Assembly (NCBI GenBank): GCA_963665015.2 | Contig: CAXXSY010000004.1 | Location: 62,001-126,000, forward strand | Direction: 5' to 3' | Source: G963662655 sp963665015 | Lineage (GTDB): Bacteria; Cloacimonadota; Cloacimonadia; Cloacimonadales; JAIOQZ01 | Length of the DNA stretch: 64,000 nucleotides | Notes under the pieces: generated by a model | Seen by the model: the letters and a program-made list of their open reading frames with translations, nothing else | Told to the model about the DNA's origin: nothing | Databases searched by the model: none | Shown: piece by piece, positions 51,834 through 61,389 of the stretch | How positions within the stretch are numbered: position 1 is the first letter of the stretch | How the letters are laid out: each line of letters opens with the position of its first letter | Position numbers and translations under genes: made by a program

Positions 51834-53924
51834 ATGAGAATATTCAGGAAATTCGCATTGATACTAATGGCTCTGATCCTGATTCAGGGATCATTGCTTT
51901 CGGATCTATATTCGGAAACGCAACAAACGGAAGAACAACCAAAGAAGATAATCCCTGCTACAGCCCCAGGAAAAGAGCATAAACAGAATCAATTAAAACC
52001 GAAAGCATCGCCACCTAAAGGAATTCCCCAGAAGCCTCTTGTTCTGGTTGAGTTACCGGATTCTCTTCAGCCTGAATTTGTCGATTACGATTTACTATCA
52101 AAGAAATACTTCCAGAATATCGAACGCCTGAATCTGAAGGGGGTTGAGTTACGGGATATATTCCGCGGAATTGCATATCAGTACGATGTGAACCTTTTGA
52201 TCGATAACTCCCTTGCTCAACCGGTAACCCTAACGCTTACAAATATTAAGGTGATCGATTGTATCAAACTTCTATGTGTTGAAAACAACCTTCTCGTAAG
52301 TCAGGATGGTGATGTATTGCGGATTGGACCCCAACCGGAAATTGAGGAACCCGAACCTGATCTGGATATCAAATATGTGAGAAACAAACTTACAATCGAT
52401 ATCGATAATGCGGATGTTGGAAAGGTCGTACGTAAAATATCTACTCTAACAGAAACGAATATTATCCTGGAACAATCTGCTCAAGGACGTATCTCTGGAT
52501 TTATCAAATCAGTAGCAGTTGAAAAGGGAATTAAGATCCTATTTGAGACGAACGGCTTCGATGTCAGACAGAAGGATGATATCTATTACATATATCTCAG
52601 CGAGTTCGACAAAGAAGGAAAGCGGAAATCCCGAAAACGGATATGGATGACGGAAAGCGACGGTCTTCTGTCCTTCGAACTCGAAAACGTAGATATTGAA
52701 AACGTTATTCAAGAAATTATTCAGCAGGTTGACATTAACCTTATTACGTACGGAACTCCGAAAGGTAAAATAACCGCTAAATGCTCAGGACTATCTCTGG
52801 ACGAGACTTTGAATTACCTCTTCCAAAGTACCGACTATTCTTTCAAAGTCGAAAACGGTATATACATCATCGGCGAAAAGAACAGCACAGGATTAGTGAC
52901 GTCAAAGCTGATACGCCTGAACCACATCAGCTCGGAAGGAATTGAAAGTCTTCTACCTGATTTAATTCGAAAGCATACAACCATCAAACAAATTAAAGAA
53001 CAGAACGCGCTTCTTGTCATCGGAACGAGTGATTTGATCTTTAAAACTGAGACATTCCTGTCCCAGATAGACCATCCAACACCACAGATACTGATTGAAG
53101 CGTTGGTTGTCGACATCAATACCAGCGATCTTCGAGAATTAGGTGTTTTACTCGGATCGAATGATGTATCAAGCGGAACGACTCCCTGGCAGAATTATAG
53201 CTTACTTGACATGGGCTTCAATGGAGAGGGGTCGTATTATGCTCAATACGACAAAGACGCTTTGAATAATGGGCTGAATACGCTTAGCGACTGGATGGGA
53301 GTAGCTGCGTTCGGAAAACTTCCCGGTGACTTCTATTTGAAGGTACAGGCTTTAGAAAACGAGGGGCTGGCCTTTGTTCGTTCCAGACCCCAAATAGCCA
53401 CATTGAATGGCCATCCGGCAAGTATCGTCGTGGGTACAACGCAATATTACCTTTTGAAGACCGTGACCCCCGTTACTTCGAACGATGAAATTGTTACACA
53501 GGAGACCGAAAGATTCGAGAGAATCGAAGCAAATGTAACACTTTCGATTGTTCCGTGGGTTAGTGCATCTGGAGAGGTGACTGTCGAAATTCATCCGGAA
53601 TTCCAAACCCCCGTCGGATCCTTCAACGCTGAAACCCCTCCGACGATCAACAGCAGAATCCTTGATTCAACCGTCAGATTACGAGATGGCGAAACGATCA
53701 TTATGGGTGGGTTGATTCAGGAAAGTGATACGAAGAACGAGTACAAGGTACCAATATTAGGCGACATTCCCCTGTTGGGCTATCTATTCAGGGGCAAGAG
53801 CAAGAATAAATCGAAAACAGAACTTATGATCTATATCACTCCGCATATTTTTTATGGTGACGAACTCGATAACTCAAAATGGCAGCAGCTTCGTGAGAAA
53901 CGAGAGCAAGTTATTGAAAAATGA
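51834..53924 (+). CDS. Outer-membrane secretin, GspD/PilQ family
   Basis: The 696-residue protein has a signal peptide (FALILMALILIQGSLLSDL) and a Lys/Pro-rich linker. It has STN/N0-type domains (LNLKGVELRDIFRGIAYQYDVNLLID; VDIENVIQEIIQQVDINLI) and N1-like segments. The C-terminal secretin domain has AFVRSRPQIATLNGHPASI, LRDGETIIMGGLIQE and VPILGDIPLLGYLFRG. Secretins form the 12-15-mer outer-membrane gate through which a pilus or substrates pass. There is no obvious dedicated pilotin gene nearby, though the large lipoprotein downstream is in the same operon. Confidence 0.95.
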   Translation: MRIFRKFALILMALILIQGSLLSDLYSETQQTEEQPKKIIPATAPGKEHKQNQLKPKASPPKGIPQKPLVLVELPDSLQPEFVDYDLLSKKYFQNIERLNLKGVELRDIFRGIAYQYDVNLLIDNSLAQPVTLTLTNIKVIDCIKLLCVENNLLVSQDGDVLRIGPQPEIEEPEPDLDIKYVRNKLTIDIDNADVGKVVRKISTLTETNIILEQSAQGRISGFIKSVAVEKGIKILFETNGFDVRQKDDIYYIYLSEFDKEGKRKSRKRIWMTESDGLLSFELENVDIENVIQEIIQQVDINLITYGTPKGKITAKCSGLSLDETLNYLFQSTDYSFKVENGIYIIGEKNSTGLVTSKLIRLNHISSEGIESLLPDLIRKHTTIKQIKEQNALLVIGTSDLIFKTETFLSQIDHPTPQILIEALVVDINTSDLRELGVLLGSNDVSSGTTPWQNYSLLDMGFNGEGSYYAQYDKDALNNGLNTLSDWMGVAAFGKLPGDFYLKVQALENEGLAFVRSRPQIATLNGHPASIVVGTTQYYLLKTVTPVTSNDEIVTQETERFERIEANVTLSIVPWVSASGEVTVEIHPEFQTPVGSFNAETPPTINSRILDSTVRLRDGETIIMGGLIQESDTKNEYKVPILGDIPLLGYLFRGKSKNKSKTELMIYITPHIFYGDELDNSKWQQLREKREQVIEK

Positions 53925-55186
53925 TCATCCCGTTTGTTGACCACTGTTATGAGACCTTTGAGATTGGGAATGATGTTTTAAAATACCTTCGCGTATTGAT
54001 CAGATGGCAGAAAATCATAATTGAAGAGGCGCAAACGGTTCAGATCGACAATTCCGATATCGAATCGATTACCGATACCCTTAAGCAAATGCATGATCCC
54101 CGAGCTCAACAGTCGATTGTCATACTGCCTTCTTCAGAATTCTCGATTATCAATGCTGGAATTCCGATCGATCTTGATGACGAGGAATATGTCGAATGGA
54201 TACATGACCAAATATCGATCAATATCCACAAGGAGCTCAATCAGATATCCTACGATACTATCAAGCCAACACTGACAGACGATATCTATGTTATCTGGAC
54301 GGATCGCGCAACGATTGAAACGTGCGAAGGAATGCTAGCAGCAGCAGGTATAACGGCATTCTATCTGGGATCGGGAATCGAGTTTGCCGGACAGGGCTAC
54401 CTATTCAACAACGATAAATTCTCAAGTGAACTGACTGTCTTGTCAAGCCTGGCTAACGGTCGGTATTCTTTCGGATACAGAGAAGGTCAACTGGAACGTA
54501 TACAATCCCGGATATCAGGAGAGGATGAGCAATCTGTCGATGAACAGATTGATATCACCTCAAAGCTTCCGATTGCATACCTTGCGTGCTATGCATCGAT
54601 TCTTCATCAGCGATACAAACTCGAACCGACAAATGATTTCTCTACTCCGCAAATGATCGATAAAGCCAGATTAGTAACAGAGAAACGTCGATCTATCTGG
54701 ATCTCGATGTTGCTGGCATTGATACTAACCGTGATATTCATACCTGCTGGATTCGGCATTCTATGGACTCGTTATTCCATACAGGCGAAAGAAATGACGC
54801 TGGATACTCTGCGTGTTAGTACAGACGAATTGTTACGCGACCAGCAGCGACTTAAAATACTGAAGAGACAAGTCAAAGCCTACAATGAGATTCTCGATAA
54901 AAAAAGCCATACGGGAGGATATATAGAGATTGTGACGAAGCACGTTCCGGATCCGGTTCGTCTATCGGAAATTACAATTACCAACAGAGACGAGTGTGTT
55001 GATATCTTTGTGAAAGGCACCTCTGATCAAGATGGATTTGTTGCTGAATACATGAGGAGGTTGGACAACGATCCCCATCTGAAAAATGTGCATCTGGCTG
55101 TACTGAAAAACAAAGAAATCAATGCCAACACAAGAAAATCGCGAAAAGAAATCTACTTCGAGATAACTGGAAATGTTTGCGAATAA
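53921..55186 (+). CDS. GspL / PilM-PilN-like assembly protein
   Basis: The start overlaps the secretin stop (ATGA). The first 250 of 421 residues are cytoplasmic and fit the actin-like PilM/GspL fold only loosely (FSIINAGIPIDLDDEEYVEWI; YASILHQRYKLEPTNDF). One membrane helix follows at about 262-285 (ISMLLALILTVIFIPAGFGIL). A periplasmic coiled coil and ferredoxin-like PilN domain complete it (VPDPVRLSEITI to YFEITGNVCE). A single protein thus covers what PilM and PilN do in many type IV pili, as GspL does in type II secretion. Confidence 0.78.
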   Translation: MIIPFVDHCYETFEIGNDVLKYLRVLIRWQKIIIEEAQTVQIDNSDIESITDTLKQMHDPRAQQSIVILPSSEFSIINAGIPIDLDDEEYVEWIHDQISINIHKELNQISYDTIKPTLTDDIYVIWTDRATIETCEGMLAAAGITAFYLGSGIEFAGQGYLFNNDKFSSELTVLSSLANGRYSFGYREGQLERIQSRISGEDEQSVDEQIDITSKLPIAYLACYASILHQRYKLEPTNDFSTPQMIDKARLVTEKRRSIWISMLLALILTVIFIPAGFGILWTRYSIQAKEMTLDTLRVSTDELLRDQQRLKILKRQVKAYNEILDKKSHTGGYIEIVTKHVPDPVRLSEITITNRDECVDIFVKGTSDQDGFVAEYMRRLDNDPHLKNVHLAVLKNKEINANTRKSRKEIYFEITGNVCE

Positions 55187-55721
55187 ATACCTGCAAAACA
55201 ATCGTTTCTGGCAATTGATAAACCTTATATCGGTGATGATCTTCTTATATTTACTCTTTAGTTTTGTGATTCCCATGTATGGAGGATGGTCGGAAGCACG
55301 CGCTGTCTCCAATGACCTGAAAATGGACATTCGTCAGCGGCAAGAACTGCTGGAATCTCGTGATCAAGTCTCGAATCAGAAGCATCGGCTATCAAGCAAA
55401 TATGAAGATATATACGGTAATTTCCATGAGAAACACACCGAACATACGATTATTGAACTTATTCAGAAAACGGCACTGAAGAACAAAGTAGAAATTGCTA
55501 GCATCTCACCTTCGAGTACTGCGAAAACCAATGATTCTCGATATCTAATATCCTGTTCCGGAGCCTTCAAGGGCATCGGATTGTTCATCGATCAATTGGA
55601 ACATGCCGAAAACGCTCTCCAGATCAAAGAAGCCACGTTAGAGCACAAAGAAAACGAATACAGCTTGAGTGCCACCATTACTGTCCTAATACGGAATCCA
55701 GAAGATCTGGAGTTACAATGA
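55173..55721 (+). CDS. PilO/GspM-like assembly protein
   Basis: The 182-residue protein overlaps the previous gene by 14 bases. A short cytoplasmic N-terminus is followed by a membrane helix (LISVMIFLYLLFSFVIPMY), a coiled coil (RQRQELLESRDQVSNQKHRL), and a PilO-type ferredoxin-like domain (IELIQKTALKNKVEIASISP; KGIGLFIDQLEHAENALQI). It would pair with the GspL/PilN-like protein in the periplasmic alignment complex. Confidence 0.75.
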   Translation: MFANKYLQNNRFWQLINLISVMIFLYLLFSFVIPMYGGWSEARAVSNDLKMDIRQRQELLESRDQVSNQKHRLSSKYEDIYGNFHEKHTEHTIIELIQKTALKNKVEIASISPSSTAKTNDSRYLISCSGAFKGIGLFIDQLEHAENALQIKEATLEHKENEYSLSATITVLIRNPEDLELQ

Positions 55722-56170
55722 GCAAAACACCGTCGAACAGGATTTTAATCATTGGCTTGATCGTCATTGTCGTTATCATCTGGTTGAATCTGTTCTTCAG
55801 GATTTTCAGAGCAACGACAGAAGTGACCCTGGAGGTAGCGCAAAACATACCGACGATGGAATCCAAAACCGTTGTGGATACTTTTTCTGTGCGATTTTCC
55901 GGTGTGGTCAAGGATCCGTTCAGAATCAAAACGAACAATAACCCGACAATCATTCAACCGAAACAGGAAGTCGCTAAGGAATGCATCATTCCTCCGAAGA
56001 TCGCATACAAAGGAATGATCGGAAAGACAGCCATTGTATTTTACAAGAATGAAACATATATCGTCGAACTCAAACAGGAAATCGATGACTGGATCGTTAA
56101 ATCGATAAGCAAAGATAAGCTCGAAATTGAGTATCAGAAAGAAGTGTTTGAGTATGAGTTGACAGATTAG
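55718..56170 (+). CDS. PilP/GspC-like assembly protein
   Basis: The ATG overlaps the PilO-like stop (ATGA). The 150-residue protein has one N-terminal membrane helix (ILIIGLIVIVVIIWLNLFF), a disordered linker, and a small beta domain. The motif PPKIAYKGMIGKTAIVFYKNETYIV resembles the homology-region fold of PilP/GspC (KGxI...A.V...). Such proteins link the inner-membrane complex to the secretin. Position and topology support this call more than sequence does. Confidence 0.68.
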   Translation: MSKTPSNRILIIGLIVIVVIIWLNLFFRIFRATTEVTLEVAQNIPTMESKTVVDTFSVRFSGVVKDPFRIKTNNNPTIIQPKQEVAKECIIPPKIAYKGMIGKTAIVFYKNETYIVELKQEIDDWIVKSISKDKLEIEYQKEVFEYELTD

Positions 56171-56250
56171 TCATAATATGATAATTTGATCCAACGAACT
56201 GATCACTACGCTTAGTAAGTCAGAAGATAGATATACATAGGAGAAAGACC

Positions 56251-59200
56251 ATGAAGCATATGACTTGGATTCTAATATTGTTCGCATTATTCTTCCTATT
56301 CAGCTGCGATGAAAAATCAACCGATTCATCCGATACAACCGTTCCTGAAGTGCAAGTTGTCTATCCAGCGAATAACGCCGATATCGTTATAGGTACTCAG
56401 ATAACAATACTGGCAGAAGCCTCCGATGCCAGTGGAATCGACAAGGTAGAATTCTATATCAATGGTGAAATGGAGTTCTCGGATAATGCTTTACCCTATG
56501 AATACGAATGGGACACCACAAACGAATCCGATGCAGCGAGCATCTATGCCAAAGCGTTTGATAAATCAAATAATAATGCGATGTCAAACGTGATTTCCGT
56601 CAATCTCAATGAACCTATCCAGAATATCCTTTCCGGCTATGTAAAGAACATTGACGGAACCCCCATTGCCGGTGCGATTGTAACCGTATCAGCAGCTCGC
56701 GTTTCAACAAAGGGAGTGAGAGATCAATATAATGAATCACCTCGAGAAGTTTATCGTGAATCAATCGATCACGACCGAATGATTGGACGTATCGGAAAAG
56801 AGGTAGATGGTCTTTGGGATCGTTCGACCACCGGTATTACCAGAAGAGGATTTTCATCCGATGACTTCAGAAAAATAAAAGACCAGAGTTTTGAGCAACT
56901 ATTCACAAGAGATGAGTTTTCGTTGCGAGATAACCAGTGTCAAACAGATGAAGCTGGACTCTATGAATTCACCGATCTGGAAGCCGGCAGTTATTCGCTT
57001 TCTATAACAGTCGGATACTATGAAGATTATAGCAACGCGGTAACTCAAACCGAGGGTCTCGTTCAGCATGATGTAACGATGGATGCAACCGTGCTTCCCG
57101 ATATCACGAATATCACCATCATTGATGGCACGAACAGCCTGACAGGTGACTGGGATGATTTCAATACCACCGCGTTGGGTGGTTATAACTTCTTTGCTTG
57201 CGAATTCAACTGGTGGAGCGACGACTGGACCGAGGATAACACATACTACTATCCGGAATACTCGGATTGGGAACAACTCAACTCCAGCTTGATAACCGAA
57301 TCGGAATACACGTTCGACTCCGAAGAATACAATTCGTCGTATGGATGCTATACACTCTGCATGAATGTAGAAGACGAAGAAACGCCTTTTAGTGAAAATA
57401 CTTACGAAGCGTATGAGGATCTTGATATGCTCTGCATGACAATCGTTAGTGAGTCACTTACCGAGCAAACAGGACCTTTCACGATACCGGATAACACACA
57501 CGAGATTGCACTGCATATGCGTTTCTTTGATTCAGATTACGATCAAATCCGTACGATCATGTCACAATGGAGAGTTGAGATTTCAACGAACGGTGAGGAT
57601 TGGGATGAAATCGGAACCAATGACGATTTAGGAAATACTCAGGCAGGATACGGCAAGACGTTTACTTACAGTCTGAACCAGTACAAAGGCGAAGATGTAT
57701 ATATCCAGACCAAACCCGATGCTTTGCCGCAATTGCCTTCAACGCTGGTAATAGAAAACTCGATCATCGAATACTCGCTCGACGGCAGCGGTTTCTCATC
57801 GAACACCGCGCCACTTCCGCCATCGAATCCATCACCTGGCGACAATACAACCGATGTTTCAACAACAGCCACACTGTCATGGAGCTGTACCGATCCCGAT
57901 AGCGATCCTATGACTTATGATGTTTACTTTGGGACATCTGATATTCCTTCTCTGGTTAGCAGTGGTCAAACGACAATCACGTATAATCCTGGCACATTGA
58001 CCGATAATACTACGTATTACTGGAAAATTGTAGCCCATGACGATCATTCTCATTCAACAGAAGGTGATATGTGGCAATTTACTACAGGAGTAGGTAGTGG
58101 CACAAATCAACCTCCGAGTGCTCCCTCGAATCCATCTCCTGCAGATAACACAACGAATGTCTCGACATCCGTTCTGCTTTCCTGGAGTTGCAGTGATCCG
58201 GATGGTGATCCTCGCACATATGATGTCTATTTCGGAACAGCTTCGACTCCACCGTTAGCCAATAGTGGTCAGAGTAATACGTTGTACAATCCAGGCACTC
58301 TGGAAGAGGAAACCACGTATTACTGGAAAATTGTAGCCCATGACGACCATTCACATTCAACAGATGGTGATATCTGGCAATTCACTACTGAAAGCACAAA
58401 TCAACCTCCAAATGCTCCGTCTAGTCCCTCTCCAACGGATAATGCGACGGATGTTTCTACATCAACCACACTTTCATGGAGTTGCAACGATCCTGATGGT
58501 GATCCACTGACATACGACGTTTATTTTGGTACAACCTCAAGCCCTGTCCTGGTCAATAGCGGGCAAAACAATGCAATATATAATCCAGGAGCTCTTACAC
58601 AAAATACAACCTATTACTGGAAGATTGTGGCTCACGACAATCATGCACATTCAACAGCAGGTGATGTTTGGAAATTCACGACAGGAACAAACCAAGCCCC
58701 TAATTCTCCGACAAACCCAATCCCAGAAGACAACGCAACAGACATTTCTTCTTCTCCAACGCTTACCTGGAGTTGCAACGATCCTGATGGTGATCCACTG
58801 ACATACGACGTTTATTTCGGTACAACCACGAATCCCCCAATGGTAGGTTCAGGACTTTCAGAAGCAATCTATATTCCTGGAACTATTGAAGATGATACGA
58901 GGTATTACTGGAAAATCCTTGTTCATGACAACCATTCACACTGGACTGAAGGTGATCTCTGGCAGTTTGTTACAGGCGGAACAAACCAAGCGCCCAATCC
59001 ACCAACCGATCCATATCCAGAGGATAATGCAACAGATGTAAACCAATACATTGAGCTTTCATGGCAATGCAGTGATGCCAATCTTGATCCACTTACATAT
59101 AACGTATATTTGGGAACCGACTCAACGCCTGACAACGATGAATTGGTTTCTATTGGTCAAAGCGATAACTTCTATCAGTCAGCAGTTCTTCTAGATAATA

Positions 59201-60135
59201 CGGTTTATTACTGGAAGATTGTTGCCAGTGATGGTGAGTTAGAAACAGAAAGCGATGTATGGCAATTCACCACCGAAGGCTCTGGAACCGGACAAGAGAT
59301 GGTTTTGGTTCCAGCTGGGTCTTTTCAAATGGGATCTGCTCCGGGTAACCCCAATGATGCACTACCAGTTCACCTTGTGAATCTTGATTCATATTATATC
59401 GGTCAGTATGAAGTTACAAACCAGAATATAATCGATGTCTTCAATTGGGCATACCAGCAAGGTTACCTGAACTGCACAAGTACTTCGGTATCAAATGCCG
59501 AAGGAGATGAGCAGGAATTACTTGATATCAATGGATTGGGAGGACAGTATGAATGGAACGGAAGTGAACTTATATTCGTAGAGAGTTCATATTCGTCTTC
59601 ACCTCAATGTCCTTGTATGGAAGTAAGCTGGTATGGAGCTGTTGCATATTGCAACTACCTGAGTATACATGATGAACTCACTCCTTGTTACGACCTTACC
59701 GATTGGAGCTGCGATTTCTCTGCCAACGGCTATCGTCTACCCACCGAGGCTGAGTGGGAGTATTCTGCACGAGGAACAACAGATGACACTGTAATGATAT
59801 ATTCGGGAAGCGATAATGTGTTTGATGTCGCATGGTTCGATGAGAATTCCGATGGGCAAACATATCCGGTAGGTCTGAAACAGCCAAATGGTATCAACAC
59901 ATACGATCAGAGTGGAAATGTTTATGAATGGTGTTGGGATTGGTATAGTGCAACGTACTATAGCGCATCACCAATCAATAATCCAACAGGTCCCGAAGAT
60001 GGTTCATATCGTGTATATAGAGGCGGTAGCTGGTATGAAAACAGGTATTTTTGCCGTGTTTACTGGCGTAAATCAAAGTCTCCTAATCTAACACCTCATG
60101 ATTGCGGATTTCGCATATGCCGGAATGCTGATTAG
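56251..60135 (+). CDS. Large lipoprotein: Ig-like, carboxypeptidase-regulatory-like, five Fn3-like repeats and an FGE-sulfatase domain
   Basis: AGGAG precedes the ATG. The 1294-residue protein has a lipobox (FLFSC, Cys19). A cadherin/Big-like domain follows (EVQVVYPANNADIVIGTQI). Next is a carboxypeptidase-regulatory-like fold split by a basic insertion (LSGYVKNIDGTPIAGAIVTV; LYEFTDLEAGSYSLSI), and a beta domain. Five fibronectin-III-like repeats of about 95 residues lie at about 520-1005, each with TLSWSCxDPDxDPxTYDVYFGT and TTYYWKIVAHD. The C-terminal 285 residues are a formylglycine-generating-enzyme-like domain (MVLVPAGSFQMGS, YEVTNQ, GYRLPTEAEWEYSARG, GNVYEWCWDWY, RGGSWY, CGFRICRNAD). 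In bacteria such domains often serve as non-catalytic or modifying surface modules. It probably ends the pilus operon. Confidence 0.85.
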   Translation: MKHMTWILILFALFFLFSCDEKSTDSSDTTVPEVQVVYPANNADIVIGTQITILAEASDASGIDKVEFYINGEMEFSDNALPYEYEWDTTNESDAASIYAKAFDKSNNNAMSNVISVNLNEPIQNILSGYVKNIDGTPIAGAIVTVSAARVSTKGVRDQYNESPREVYRESIDHDRMIGRIGKEVDGLWDRSTTGITRRGFSSDDFRKIKDQSFEQLFTRDEFSLRDNQCQTDEAGLYEFTDLEAGSYSLSITVGYYEDYSNAVTQTEGLVQHDVTMDATVLPDITNITIIDGTNSLTGDWDDFNTTALGGYNFFACEFNWWSDDWTEDNTYYYPEYSDWEQLNSSLITESEYTFDSEEYNSSYGCYTLCMNVEDEETPFSENTYEAYEDLDMLCMTIVSESLTEQTGPFTIPDNTHEIALHMRFFDSDYDQIRTIMSQWRVEISTNGEDWDEIGTNDDLGNTQAGYGKTFTYSLNQYKGEDVYIQTKPDALPQLPSTLVIENSIIEYSLDGSGFSSNTAPLPPSNPSPGDNTTDVSTTATLSWSCTDPDSDPMTYDVYFGTSDIPSLVSSGQTTITYNPGTLTDNTTYYWKIVAHDDHSHSTEGDMWQFTTGVGSGTNQPPSAPSNPSPADNTTNVSTSVLLSWSCSDPDGDPRTYDVYFGTASTPPLANSGQSNTLYNPGTLEEETTYYWKIVAHDDHSHSTDGDIWQFTTESTNQPPNAPSSPSPTDNATDVSTSTTLSWSCNDPDGDPLTYDVYFGTTSSPVLVNSGQNNAIYNPGALTQNTTYYWKIVAHDNHAHSTAGDVWKFTTGTNQAPNSPTNPIPEDNATDISSSPTLTWSCNDPDGDPLTYDVYFGTTTNPPMVGSGLSEAIYIPGTIEDDTRYYWKILVHDNHSHWTEGDLWQFVTGGTNQAPNPPTDPYPEDNATDVNQYIELSWQCSDANLDPLTYNVYLGTDSTPDNDELVSIGQSDNFYQSAVLLDNTVYYWKIVASDGELETESDVWQFTTEGSGTGQEMVLVPAGSFQMGSAPGNPNDALPVHLVNLDSYYIGQYEVTNQNIIDVFNWAYQQGYLNCTSTSVSNAEGDEQELLDINGLGGQYEWNGSELIFVESSYSSSPQCPCMEVSWYGAVAYCNYLSIHDELTPCYDLTDWSCDFSANGYRLPTEAEWEYSARGTTDDTVMIYSGSDNVFDVAWFDENSDGQTYPVGLKQPNGINTYDQSGNVYEWCWDWYSATYYSASPINNPTGPEDGSYRVYRGGSWYENRYFCRVYWRKSKSPNLTPHDCGFRICRNAD

Positions 60136-60237
60136 TAACTGAAGCTCAAGATTGATCATGTAATGATGAGGCGTCGGTTAAGTTCTGGCGTATCCCCCTG
60201 TGTTCTGCTTCTGGCAAATAGCTAAAGCACCACAATA

Positions 60238-60251
60238 CCCCCTTTCGGGGG
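60238..60251 (+). terminator. GC-rich hairpin after the lipoprotein gene
   Basis: CCCCC-TTTC-GGGGG forms a compact hairpin about 100 bases after the lipoprotein stop, followed by CTTCTTAAGT rather than a clean T-run. It may end the pilus operon, or belong to the left flank of the IS630 element. Confidence 0.4.
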
Positions 60252-60289
60252 CTTCTTAAGTATCCTTATTTGATTAGAGCAAATAACGC

Positions 60290-60319
60290 TTGACATGTCG
60301 TATTGGGTTTGTACATTTG
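60290..60319 (+). promoter_or_regulatory. Promoter of the IS630 transposase
   Basis: TTGACA (60290-60295) and TACATTTG (60312-60319) are separated by 16 bases. The TAnnTTTG form matches the -7 element known from Bacteroidota promoters. It ends only four bases before the ATG at 60324, so the message would be nearly leaderless if this start is used. Confidence 0.45.
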
Positions 60320-60323
60320 CACC

Positions 60324-61271
60324 ATGAAGATATCAATAAGCGAAGTACGCCAAAAAGCACTTACTGCCTACGAACATGGCAAGGGGACACAATCGGAAAT
60401 AGCCGATTTATTTGGGATTAGTTCCCGCACCTTCCAGCGATGGTACAGGCAGTACAAAAGCGATCGCACAACCGCTCCCAAACCCCGAGGCCACCGAGTA
60501 GCAGTTTATACTAGCGAGGCCTTGAAAGAATTGGATGAACTCATTCAAAATAAACCCGATGCAACACTTGAGGAGTTGCGTAAGGCTACAGGGAAGAAAT
60601 GTTCGATCATGTCAGTGCACAGAGCTGTGGTCAGGCTTGGCTACAGCCTAAAAAAAACTCTACTCGCCAGCGAACAAAAGAGAGATAGCATAGCTCGAGC
60701 CCGTAGCCAATGGCGAGAGTTTCAGAAGAAGCTGGATTGCCGTCAGCTTGTCTTCGTCGACGAATCTTCGGCTAAAACAAACATGACCCGCCGATATGGA
60801 AGAGCACGAAGAGGTCAGCGAGTTACGTCATATGCACCCCACGGGCACTGGAACACCACGACAATGATTGGTTCCATAAGGCTTGATGGAACAACAACTT
60901 GTATGGCAGTAAACGGATCGACCAACGCTGAGGTATGGCGAGAGTATGTACGCCAGGTTCTTTGCCCGTCATTGAAGCAAGGAGATGTGATCATTGCAGA
61001 TAATTTAAGTGCCCACAAAGATAAACTGGCCTGGGATATGATTGAAGCTTGCGGCGCCAGACTGGAATTTCTTCCCCCGTACAGTCCGGATCTAAATCCA
61101 ATCGAAAAGATGTGGAGCAAAATCAAGGCATACCTGAGAGGAGTCGAGGCACGTACATTTGACACATTGATAGAAGCAATTGGACAGGCATTTGATTTAG
61201 TCGCAAACAGTGACGCAGAGGGTAATTTTTTTTCATGTGGATATGGTCATCTCATTCGTGATGCCCTCTAA
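60324..61271 (+). CDS. IS630-family transposase
   Basis: The 315-residue single-frame transposase has an N-terminal helix-turn-helix (YEHGKGTQSEIADLFGISSRTFQRW), a second DNA-binding region (ATLEELRKATGKKCSIMSVHRAV), and a DDE domain. The acidic residues lie in LVFVDESSAKTNM, IIADNLSAHKD and LPPYSPDLNPIEKMWSKIK. The family moves by cut-and-paste into TA. I could not define clean terminal inverted repeats; GCGTTTAGAAGTGG (read inward from about 61296) has only partial resemblance to sequence near 60173. The ATG at 60324 is used; a TTG at 60303 is an alternative. The reading frame looks intact, so the element may still be active. Confidence 0.9.
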   Translation: MKISISEVRQKALTAYEHGKGTQSEIADLFGISSRTFQRWYRQYKSDRTTAPKPRGHRVAVYTSEALKELDELIQNKPDATLEELRKATGKKCSIMSVHRAVVRLGYSLKKTLLASEQKRDSIARARSQWREFQKKLDCRQLVFVDESSAKTNMTRRYGRARRGQRVTSYAPHGHWNTTTMIGSIRLDGTTTCMAVNGSTNAEVWREYVRQVLCPSLKQGDVIIADNLSAHKDKLAWDMIEACGARLEFLPPYSPDLNPIEKMWSKIKAYLRGVEARTFDTLIEAIGQAFDLVANSDAEGNFFSCGYGHLIRDAL

Positions 61272-61366
61272 TTTCTGTGACCACTTCTAAACGCACGGAT
61301 ATTGATCAATGCATGCATCAGGAATATAACAAATCAGATTAAATCAAAAATGAACACTAAGAGAAT

Positions 61367-61388
61367 AAGGGGCGGGAAACCGCCCTTT
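61367..61388. terminator. Bidirectional terminator hairpin
   Basis: AAGGGGCGG-GAAA-CCGCCCTTT forms a nine-pair stem with a GAAA tetraloop. It sits one base after the stop of the - strand gene at 61390 and after the IS element, and has T-rich sequence on the - strand side (TTATTCTCTT). It mainly serves the leftward gene pair. Confidence 0.7.
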
Positions 61389-61389
61389 A

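Noticed and set aside
57800..59280. Regular ~290-bp repeats that might suggest a repeat array or CRISPR-like element.
   Set aside because: They are in-frame fibronectin-III-like protein repeats with codon-level variation; there are no short palindromic repeats with unique spacers.
60160..61330. Terminal inverted repeats and TA duplication for the IS630 element.
   Set aside because: Only partial, gapped resemblance was found between the flanks, so no boundaries are claimed.
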